From an uncultured Pseudomonadota bacterium (GTDB lineage: Bacteria; Myxococcota_A; Bradymonadia; Bradymonadales; Bradymonadaceae), in the NCBI GenBank assembly GCA_950059285.1, contig CATLTV010000012.1, positions 1 through 49,690 of the forward strand: 49,690 bases of DNA, written 5' to 3'. The notes beneath the pieces are model-generated. The model was not told where the DNA came from and ran no database searches. It saw only the letters and a program-made list of their open reading frames with translations. The position numbers and the translations under genes were made by a program. Each line of letters opens with the position of its first letter. Position 1 is the first letter of the stretch. This document shows positions 42,718-49,690 of this stretch, piece after piece.

Positions 42718-42868
42718 GATATTCTCCTGTGTATGGTGTGTTGTCATTTGATAAGACCACGGAAGTCAGGATTGCATTACATCGAGGCTTGCCAAGCGTG
42801 GCGGTGGTTGTAGATTGCATGACGAAGCAGCGTGTTGTTGTGAGAAGAACTTTGAAAAGAAAGGTGTG

Positions 42869-44203
42869 ATGATGAGCTCAATACATGTCGTGAATGGACT
42901 CCTTGATGAGTTGAAGCTGGCGATCAGGAACTATCGTGAGCACGCGTCTCGCGATCCTGAGTGGGTGAAGACCTGGACAGGTGAGCCCGATCAGGAGCTT
43001 GGTGAGATTCAGGCGTTGATGGCACGTATTCAGGGCGTTGAGCTTGAGCGCGACGAGGATCAGGACGCGCTTCTTGAGCGTTTTCTGACGCTTGGCGATG
43101 ACGAAGAGCCGCTGATGTTTCAGTGTCTCCACGACACACTTCTGGAGGTTTATCCAGCCCAGGATTTATGTGATCAGCTTGTACAACACGCAGCGACATT
43201 GATCGTGGACGGGAAGTCTGCGCTCAAGGAGAGCTCGCACTGGTTGGCGCAGGCGATTTTTTGGTCCACATCAAGTCTTGGCGATCTTGAGGTTGTGACG
43301 CAATTGACCTCGGTCCCTGGGTTTTTCTCAGCGATTCCACGCTGGTTTGCACGCGAGGATGAGTTCTTTGAGAGCGATTATCTGGATGAGCACCCGTTGT
43401 TTGCGCAGCCCGAGGAGTCGGTGAGCTGGCTGATGGAGAAGTACAGTACGCTGCCCCGATATTCATCACTTGGTCCGCTGGCCGCGTCGCTTGAAGATGA
43501 GGAGGCGCAGCAAGCGCTGTTGCACTTGATGATGGCGCATCAGGGTTATGCGATGATTCTTGGTGAGATTGATGAGCATGACAGGGTGCCCACACAGCTT
43601 CAGGCATTGTTGAGTGAGTGTAAACAGTACCACCAGGGCAAGGTGAGCTTTGAGCCTGACCATGTGATTTATGCAATTGTTGAATCTTTACATGGAGTTA
43701 CACTCAAGGACCTTGATCCTGAATTATGGCGTTGGTTGCTTGAGACCGAGGTGCACGGTCATCATGCAGCGACATTTCTATCACAGCATCCAGAGCAGGC
43801 GTTGAGCTTCTTGCAGGAGTTACTGGAGGAGACCTCGGGTGAGCCAGACCAGCTTTCGCTCAGGACACGTGCGATGCATGCGCTCTGTTCGATGGAGCCC
43901 TCCGAAGCGTTGCATGATGTGCTCTTGAAGTTCACGCAGGATGGTCTTACGCCTGTGCGACACACCGCATGGTATGCGCTTGTGAGACAGGACGCAGAGG
44001 GTGTTCTTGATGCGCTCAAGAGCGCGATACTGACATCGGATGATATGCTTGAGCAGGAGGAGATGTTATTTATGATTGCAAATCATAGCTCCGATGAGGC
44101 CGAGCAACTTTTGCGGGATTTACATCAGGAAGAGGCATTACAAATGCTTGAGCCAGCACTCTTTACCGAGGCGTTGATCCTGTGGCGTAAAAATCAGCCC
44201 TAG
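42869..44203 (+). CDS. HEAT-like helical repeat protein
   Basis: This is a 444-residue acidic soluble protein made of helices. Toward the C-terminus repeated helix pairs of HEAT type are visible (RTRAMHALCSMEPSEALHDV, PVRHTAWYALVRQDAEGVLD, EEMLFMIANHSSDEAEQLLR). The N-terminal half has similar helices without clear repeats. Such proteins usually serve as scaffolds. The frame opens at 42815, but the MM pair at 42869/42872 follows an AGAAAGG site and is preferred. It precedes the PadR paralog by 134 bases, possibly under a separate promoter. Confidence 0.75.
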   Translation: MMSSIHVVNGLLDELKLAIRNYREHASRDPEWVKTWTGEPDQELGEIQALMARIQGVELERDEDQDALLERFLTLGDDEEPLMFQCLHDTLLEVYPAQDLCDQLVQHAATLIVDGKSALKESSHWLAQAIFWSTSSLGDLEVVTQLTSVPGFFSAIPRWFAREDEFFESDYLDEHPLFAQPEESVSWLMEKYSTLPRYSSLGPLAASLEDEEAQQALLHLMMAHQGYAMILGEIDEHDRVPTQLQALLSECKQYHQGKVSFEPDHVIYAIVESLHGVTLKDLDPELWRWLLETEVHGHHAATFLSQHPEQALSFLQELLEETSGEPDQLSLRTRAMHALCSMEPSEALHDVLLKFTQDGLTPVRHTAWYALVRQDAEGVLDALKSAILTSDDMLEQEEMLFMIANHSSDEAEQLLRDLHQEEALQMLEPALFTEALILWRKNQP

Positions 44204-44337
44204 TTCGGGGTTATTGTGGAAATACGATAAAATTCTTGTCTCCTTGCTTGGCTTCATTAAATAATGCGTGTTAAGGTCACTACATCCAATAGACTGTTTT
44301 TGCACGTATCACACCTTGAAGAAGAGAAGATTGTCCC

Positions 44338-44928
44338 ATGCCGCGTAAAAGTCGTACCCCCTATGCCATTCTTGGTGCGTTAAGTCATGGGCCCAAGTCG
44401 GGCTATGATATTAGTTGTTACTTTGAAAAAGACCACATGTTCTTCTGGAACGAGTCTTATGGTCAGATTTACCCTACCTTAAAAAAGCTTCTAAAAGAGG
44501 GGCTTGTCGAGGTTGAGGTAGACACACGTACACAAGGCCCTGAGCGCAAAGTGTATACCTTGACACCAGAAGGTCAGGAGGTGTTGCAATCCTGGCTCAC
44601 CGAGACGGACTGTAAGTCATCATTTCGTGACGAGCTTATGCTCAAGCTTCATTTTGGTATGCCCGAGGTGCAGAAGAACCTGCTGGACCGACTCCAGAAC
44701 ATGGAAAAAGAGCTCAGCGATGGTCTTGACGCGCTCCTTGTTGAAAGTGAGCAGATGGAAGAGCTTGACCTCTCAAAAGAAGAGCTTGCTTATCGTAAGA
44801 TGACCATGAACTGGTCGAAGATGTTTTATGAGGCCAAGCTACGCTGGTGTCAGGAGAGTTTGAAGGACTTTGGCATTAAAAAGTCATCGAAGAAAAAGAA
44901 GAAAAAGAAGAAGAAAAACAAATCATAA
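44338..44928 (+). CDS. PadR family regulator with poly-lysine tail
   Basis: This is a 196-residue regulator. The PadR winged helix covers about residues 5-90 (AILGALSHGPKSGYDIS, FWNESYGQIYPTLKKL, KVYTLTPEGQEVL), followed by a helical dimerisation part ending in LRWCQESLKDFGI. The last about 16 residues are nearly all lysine, coded by AAG/AAA runs. It is a clear paralog of the gene at 9606-10208, which has a different basic tail. The tail may strengthen nonspecific DNA binding. It converges on an unknown gene across a long palindrome. Confidence 0.88.
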   Translation: MPRKSRTPYAILGALSHGPKSGYDISCYFEKDHMFFWNESYGQIYPTLKKLLKEGLVEVEVDTRTQGPERKVYTLTPEGQEVLQSWLTETDCKSSFRDELMLKLHFGMPEVQKNLLDRLQNMEKELSDGLDALLVESEQMEELDLSKEELAYRKMTMNWSKMFYEAKLRWCQESLKDFGIKKSSKKKKKKKKKNKS

Positions 44929-44952
44929 ACCCTCCTAACTCATTCAATTAAA

Positions 44953-45014
44953 AAAGAAAACGAAGATAAGGCGAGCATTGCTTTGGCAATGCTCGCCTTA
45001 TCTTCGTTTTCTTT
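44953..45014. terminator. 62-bp palindrome between convergent genes
   Basis: Two 29-base arms pair perfectly around TTTG. It has A/T-rich ends and a GC-rich core, and it lies between the PadR stop and the next convergent stop. Confidence 0.87.
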
Positions 45015-45035
45015 GAGGAGGGTGGAGAAGTAAGG

Positions 45036-45773
45036 TTATTCTTCTTCATCCTGATTGAGCAGCGATGAGGTCCTGCGCCAGACGGCGAACTCATCAAGGA
45101 GCTCTCTGGCGTCCTTGGCCCAGCTTCCCGTGCGCGGCGAGTGCATGCGTGCAAGTCCGTGTGCGCGGCCAGGCCAACCTCTCTTGAGGTGTTCAGCCAT
45201 ACGACCAAACATGACGGTGATGCGGCCAATATCGATGAATGCAAGGCGCTCAGGGGGAAGATCCTGGAGAGCACGTGCGCGTGCGGCGATGTGCTCAATG
45301 GCGAGCACACGAGCCCTGTCAGGCCAGCTCTCCATGATTTGGAGTTCTTCCTCGGTGGTCCATTCTTCAAGACGTTTCATCTCTTCCACGGCATCGCTTG
45401 TATCAAGCACGCGAGGAAGTTCGTTGTAATCATCAAGGCGGTCCTCGATGTGCTCAATCAGTTCTTCTGTGCTGAGTTGAACGGGTTCGGTGTAGTTGTC
45501 CGAACCAGGTGTGTTCGACGAGCCTGAACGAGATGCCGAGCCGTTAGCATCCCAGCTGACACCGTGACCACGCTCCACCCATTCCAGCAAGGTTTGGGAG
45601 AAATTGATCATGGACTCTTCAAGATCGCGTTGCATATCATCCAGCACGCTCGCATCTGCAAGAGCTGCGCGTGGGGATGTTGCTCGTCGCTCGTGGGCTT
45701 GCTTTAGTGTGCGCCATTGAGCCCGCATCGCCTCAAGGCGGCGGGTTAACACTTGCTCATCTGCTTCTGCCAT
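45036..45773 (-). CDS. Acidic helical protein of unknown function
   Basis: This is a 245-residue soluble protein. The N-terminal 75 residues look like a coiled coil (RRLEAMRAQWRTLKQAHERR), then a Ser/Gly-rich linker (about 82-98), then a helical domain with many Glu and Trp (EEMKRLEEWTTEEELQIMES, KRGWPGRAHGLARMHSPRTG). It ends in an acidic tail. No signal, membrane helix or known family is evident. An AGGAG site lies seven bases before the ATG. The gene is monocistronic. Confidence 0.75.
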   Translation of the reverse strand: MAEADEQVLTRRLEAMRAQWRTLKQAHERRATSPRAALADASVLDDMQRDLEESMINFSQTLLEWVERGHGVSWDANGSASRSGSSNTPGSDNYTEPVQLSTEELIEHIEDRLDDYNELPRVLDTSDAVEEMKRLEEWTTEEELQIMESWPDRARVLAIEHIAARARALQDLPPERLAFIDIGRITVMFGRMAEHLKRGWPGRAHGLARMHSPRTGSWAKDARELLDEFAVWRRTSSLLNQDEEE

Positions 45774-46654
45774 CTAAAAACTCCTCATATATAAACAGAC
45801 GAGTGAACTATAAGCTTTTGAAAATATTGATAAACAGAATAAAAAACGGGCACTTTTTCCATCCGCATGGAACAGCTCTATTTTAAGGTGCCTGTTGTAC
45901 AGTGTGACATGGGGGAGTTATCACGCGGTCTCCTGAGCCAAATTGGAGACTTAAACTCTACTTATCGTGCCTAAAAGCATTTATAAAACACTGGTCGAAT
46001 AATGAAATATAACAAACAAAACAATACACGTGCTCGAGGGTGCCTATTGATTCAGAACAAGATTTCAACCCCTTACCAGAGGATAGTTGTGGGACACATT
46101 CATCATCTGTGTTCTTTGCCGATGTCTGCACTTTACAGTGATGTGGTATCACAGTTCAGGGCATGGAGACAAAAAACGTGGAGCTGAACGTACCTTACTT
46201 CCTCGCTCATGGTGTTGAAACAAGCTCTTAAATAGCTCACCCATTCTCCTCTATGACAAACACTTTACGGATGTCAATAAAACATCGCGCAATGTTTGCA
46301 TCAGGAGAAAACCTTGTTTGAAGTCGGTAGCCGACCCTTATATAGGTACATCGTCCACACCATAAGTTCAAGAATATCGTTTTATTTTAATGGTGTAAAT
46401 AACTCCACACGCACACAGTACTACGTCACGTTTTTATAAGCATTAAAGAAGAGGTGTGAGCTTCTTTGGTTTCGACGCAGTGTCATGATAGATTGCATAT
46501 TGTTTAGAGCGGATTACAAAATCATTCTATTGAATGAAAGAGACATGCAATCTCAGCGTCAAAAAATACTTGCATTGACTCATATCCTTTCTTCCTCGGT
46601 CCTGGTTTTGAAACTTGTTCTAAGTAAATTATAACCTTATGTGTGGTGTGTTAT
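45774..46654. other. Large intergenic region before the CoA-transferase gene
   Basis: There is no supported gene in about 880 bases. Visible structures are an inverted pair AGATTGCAT (46490-46498) and ATGCAATCT (46545-46553), a weak stem AAAGAAG/CTTCTTT near 46445, and a copy of the 33-bp repeat at 46588-46621. These could form the control region of the gene to the right. Confidence 0.55.
46588..46621 (-). repeat. 33-bp repeat, copy 2
   Basis: The reverse complement matches 16124-16156 with about three differences. It lies about 35 bases upstream of the CoA-transferase-like gene. Confidence 0.65.
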
Positions 46655-48961
46655 ATGTCTTTGTATCGTATAAAAATAATAGATTTATCAACCTGTTATG
46701 CTTCCTCACTTTGTGCCATGCACCTCGCCGATCAGGGTGCCGAGGTGATTGGTCTGGTTGATGCGACCCAAAAGTCAGCACATCGTGAGTTATTCTCGCG
46801 TAACAAAACCTTGTATGAGTATACGTCCCAACATGAGCGTGACCAGCGACTTGCTCAATTAATTCCAGCAGCAGACGTCATTCTTGAAGATGCATCGCGC
46901 ACAACACTCTCGGCAGATTTGCTTGAACTTGTGCAAAAACATCAGGTCATTCACGCACATTTGCCCGATTTTGACCCCCACAGCACGCATTCGCCTGCTC
47001 GCCAGAAAAAAGCGCTGCCCTCGGGTGTGCTTGAGGCGTTTATGGGCCTGTACGAGAGTCCTCTGGCCCGCAAACCCATGGCTCACCATCTCTCCTTGCT
47101 TGATGTCACCTCGGCGGCCTGGATGAGCTGTGCTGTGATGGCGGCCCTGATCCAGAGACAACGCACAGGTCATGTGGCAAAGCTCACACTTCCTCGCGCA
47201 GATGTGGCCTACCCACTGCTCGAACTCAACGCCATCTTTACCGTACAGCCGCCTCGTTCCTGGTCCACCTTGCAGTGGGCATCCACGCCTTTTATCGCTG
47301 CATACCCCTGCAAGGACTCAAGATTTATCTATGTGCACCTTGCATTGCGTCATCATCTTCAACGTTTTCTTGAATCTTTACAGCAGCTTGACCCTCATAG
47401 TTATCGCAAGTTAGCTGCGGCGCTGTCCGAGCAAACACGAGAGGAGCCAACCTGTGTGGAGTCGCTGATTGAACATCACAAGATTGTCGAAGCGCTTGAA
47501 TATATCTTTGCACAGCGCAACGCGTTGGCGTGGGAAGAGGTGCTTTCGGATTACGGTCTTTGTGCTGTCATGGCGCGCTCTCTTGAGCAATGGTACGAGC
47601 ACACTGAGCACCCTGTTCAGGCAGGTATCTTGCTCGATGCAAAGGATCATGAGTTTGGCGATAGTAAGATTCCAGGGCGAGTGGCGACCCTGGATGAAGA
47701 GCGCTTCTTTGCTCGACGTCCTCGTTATGTGGAGTCCGTTGATGATCTCTGGTCAACCCCCACCGACACCCCCTCTTCACCTGACACTCGGCAGACCACA
47801 TCGCAGGCGTTACAGCCTCTTGATGGAATCAAGGTCCTTGATCTCACCCACGTCATTGCTGGTCCTGCATCCACACGCGTGCTCGCCGAGCTTGGTGCGG
47901 AGGTCTTGCGCATCGAAAATCCCCACTTTCAAGCGCCCTGGGGTGATGCCTTTCACCTCGCCTTTAACGCAGGCAAGTCTTCGGTGACGCTCGATCTTCA
48001 GACCACTAATGGACAGGGTGAGTTTGCAAAGATTCTCAAGAACTTTCAACCAGATATCGTGGCTTTGAATCTGCGTCCAGGGGCGGGTAAATCTTCGGGC
48101 GTATCCGAGGATCAGCTTCGCGGGTCGTCGTCAAAGATTATCTATGCACACCTCACTGCATATGGCACCAAGGGCGAGTGGGGTAAGCGTCCAGGATGGG
48201 AGCAGACGGCACAGGCAGCCTGTGGGGTGCAGCTTTCGTGGGGCGCAGATGAAGGGCATCCAGACCTGTTTCCGCTCCCCTTTAATGATCTGTGTACAGG
48301 GTTGCATGGTTGTTTTGCGATGCTTCTTGGGCTTTACGCTCGAGAGTGTGCTCCCGAACATGGCGGGCATCATGTGGAGACCAATCTTGTCACCACCACG
48401 GTATGGATGCAGGCGCTTGCATACCATGGTGGTGGTCGCCTTATTCATGGAAAGAGCACGCTTGGTCGCTCTGTGCTGTCACGTTTTTACAAGACGCGTG
48501 ATGACTGGGGTTATTTGCATGTCAAGAATCTGGAGGCGCTGCACAAGGTGGAGGGCTTGCAGCACATTCAGGGAGCTTCAGGTCAGGCGCTGTCGATGAG
48601 TCTTGAGACCGAGTTCAAGCGTCATGGCTTCAAGACGTGGCAGCGTCGCTTCAGGGTGGCAGGGCTTGGTGATGATGAGCTTGTCTGGATTCAGCGACGT
48701 ACCCCCAAGCAGGTGCTCTCCGATCCAGACGCGCGCAGACGTTCACTGGTTCATCGTCGGCGTCACGACTGGCTGGGTGTGGAGGTTACGGAGACAGGTT
48801 CTCCGTTGCTGTATGATGGTCACAGAGCACACCTTGAACCTGCGCCAGAGCGAGAGAAAACAGGCGAGCAAGATACAGCGCAGAGTTTGATGCCCTGGGT
48901 CAAAGGTCAGCTCAAGGGAGCGATTGCGTTGGGGTTGACGCGTCATAGGCAAAAGTCATGA
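46655..48961 (+). CDS. Fused two-half CoA-transferase family III (CaiB/BaiF) protein
   Basis: This is a 768-residue cytoplasmic protein with two family III CoA-transferase halves. The C-terminal half (about 385-768) begins LDGIKVLDLTHVIAGPASTR, keeps AELGAEVLRIENP and has LPFNDLCTGLHGCFAMLLGL, whose Asp matches the catalytic position of the family. The N-terminal half begins YRIKIIDLSTCYASSLCAMH with LADQGAEVIGLVD and is degenerate, lacking the catalytic Asp region. Family members move CoA between acids or isomerise acyl-CoAs; the substrate is unknown. GTG at 46643 is an alternative start; neither has a strong ribosome site. A pair of nonidentical halves suggests an internal pseudo-dimer. Confidence 0.85.
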   Translation: MSLYRIKIIDLSTCYASSLCAMHLADQGAEVIGLVDATQKSAHRELFSRNKTLYEYTSQHERDQRLAQLIPAADVILEDASRTTLSADLLELVQKHQVIHAHLPDFDPHSTHSPARQKKALPSGVLEAFMGLYESPLARKPMAHHLSLLDVTSAAWMSCAVMAALIQRQRTGHVAKLTLPRADVAYPLLELNAIFTVQPPRSWSTLQWASTPFIAAYPCKDSRFIYVHLALRHHLQRFLESLQQLDPHSYRKLAAALSEQTREEPTCVESLIEHHKIVEALEYIFAQRNALAWEEVLSDYGLCAVMARSLEQWYEHTEHPVQAGILLDAKDHEFGDSKIPGRVATLDEERFFARRPRYVESVDDLWSTPTDTPSSPDTRQTTSQALQPLDGIKVLDLTHVIAGPASTRVLAELGAEVLRIENPHFQAPWGDAFHLAFNAGKSSVTLDLQTTNGQGEFAKILKNFQPDIVALNLRPGAGKSSGVSEDQLRGSSSKIIYAHLTAYGTKGEWGKRPGWEQTAQAACGVQLSWGADEGHPDLFPLPFNDLCTGLHGCFAMLLGLYARECAPEHGGHHVETNLVTTTVWMQALAYHGGGRLIHGKSTLGRSVLSRFYKTRDDWGYLHVKNLEALHKVEGLQHIQGASGQALSMSLETEFKRHGFKTWQRRFRVAGLGDDELVWIQRRTPKQVLSDPDARRRSLVHRRRHDWLGVEVTETGSPLLYDGHRAHLEPAPEREKTGEQDTAQSLMPWVKGQLKGAIALGLTRHRQKS

Positions 48962-49117
48962 ACTTCGTGTAGATGGTGATGCATATGTTGTGGTCTTGCA
49001 CGTTGTTGACGTATGTAGACTGCACCATAAACTTGCCCCCTCTCTTGATCCTGTGCTAGCGTATATGGGCAACCATGATGCCTATTATATCCACATTGCA
49101 TATAAAGAGTTCAGACC

Positions 49118-49642
49118 ATGACACACAGCGTGAAGTACACCTCTCTTATCGCCCTCGCTCTCCTGATGTTGAGCGTTCCTTTCAATGCGACAGCTCAGGA
49201 TTCAACCGCGTCCCAGGTGAGCGTTGAGGACCTGTCCAAACCTCAGGAAGAGATCTACAGAGGTATTATCCCAGGGAAGCGCAATGAGCTTTCTCATCTG
49301 GACAAAAAGTCTAAAAAATACAACGTGATATCGTGGATTGGTTTTGTGCCCGAGGAGACGAGGACGCGCGTCTTTTTCCAGGCCACAGACAGCACAGATT
49401 ACACGATGGACACCAGCGAGGATGGTTCCAAGATCACGCTCACCTTCCCCAACACCAAGGTTGAGAACTACAACCTCGTGCGTTTCATTGACGCGAGCTT
49501 CTTTGATCGCAAGGTCAAGCGAATCGATGCTTCTCGCAAGGGAAAGACCCTCACCGTGGTGCTCACCGTGACTCCTGGTGCTCGTCCGAATGTGAGCCGT
49601 GAAAACGGATACATCTACATGGATTTCTCACACGAATCATAA
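49118..49642 (+). CDS. Exported AMIN-domain protein
   Basis: This is a 174-residue exported protein. The signal ends near NATAQ (residue 27). The mature part carries an AMIN-type beta domain: VISWIGFVPEETRTRVFFQA, then ITLTFPNT and a run KTLTVVLTVTPGARPNVSRE with GYIYMDF. AMIN domains bind peptidoglycan or secretin partners and usually target amidases or PilQ-like proteins; here the domain stands alone. The ATG at 49118 has AAAGAG eight bases upstream. The end of the window falls shortly after. Confidence 0.82.
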   Translation: MTHSVKYTSLIALALLMLSVPFNATAQDSTASQVSVEDLSKPQEEIYRGIIPGKRNELSHLDKKSKKYNVISWIGFVPEETRTRVFFQATDSTDYTMDTSEDGSKITLTFPNTKVENYNLVRFIDASFFDRKVKRIDASRKGKTLTVVLTVTPGARPNVSRENGYIYMDFSHES

Positions 49643-49656
49643 TTGCGTGTTTTGAA

Positions 49657-49690
49657 CCCCAAGAAAGAGAGGAGGGGCGGGCAAAAAATC
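49657..49690. terminator. Left half of a probable palindrome cut by the window end
   Basis: AAGAAAGAGAGGAGGGGCGG with A-rich flank resembles the left arm of the other gene-end palindromes. The right arm would lie outside the window, so this cannot be confirmed. Confidence 0.35.

Overview
The window looks like a piece of a Gram-negative, Myxococcota-like genome, most probably of the Bradymonadales type. Lipoproteins are abundant and several carry Asp-Met-rich linkers. PadR, FHA and kinase-like regulators are common, and the best matches by motif (MbnP family, DUF3089, baeRF, bacterial SUI1) are frequent in that phylum. This placement is inference from gene content; there is no rRNA or other taxonomic marker in the window.

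The left third reads as the maintenance core of a secondary replicon (chromid or megaplasmid). A 15-copy iteron array (15160-15860) with a GATC cluster and an AT-rich tract lies upstream of a large replication-initiator-like gene (12831-14633, minus). A parAB operon (6973-9368, minus), whose ParA carries an N-terminal helix-turn-helix, lies further left. Interleaved are a PadR regulator, an L-threonine aldolase and a small Cys-containing protein. To the left of parAB is an oxidative-stress block: oxyR divergent from catalase katA, with an ankyrin protein after katA and an FHA protein after oxyR. A D-aminoacylase-type amidohydrolase at the far left is bracketed by inverted copies of a short repeat.

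The middle (16.3-25 kb) holds a lipoprotein, a truncated IS5-type transposase, a signal-anchored membrane protein, a SUI1/eIF1-like factor, a lipoprotein ending in a somatomedin-B-type eight-cysteine domain, and a lipid operon (CdsA-like, fatty acid desaturase, MFS transporter).

The 25.0-29.5 kb block is a five-gene minus-strand cluster: an MbnP-type copper-binding lipoprotein, an unknown lipoprotein, an outer-membrane beta-barrel, and a RegB/RegA-type two-component system. The kinase has a Met/His-rich segment next to a membrane helix and lacks the expected redox cysteine. I read this as a candidate copper-sensing and copper-handling locus, without the usual di-heme MbnH partner in the window.

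The right part has a lipoprotein esterase with LysR, TetR with a DUF3089 lipoprotein, a baeRF/Balon-type protein, a zinc-ribbon membrane protein with a Cys-rich outer domain, a probable pseudokinase, a YebC-like regulator, DUF3703, a HEAT-like protein, a second PadR with a poly-lysine tail, a fused two-half CoA-transferase family III protein and an AMIN-domain protein.

A feature of the whole window is a set of very long (about 45-78 bp), nearly perfect palindromes with 0-4 base loops placed just 3' of genes or between convergent genes. They probably act as terminators, but their symmetry goes well beyond what termination needs. No tRNA, rRNA or CRISPR array was seen.
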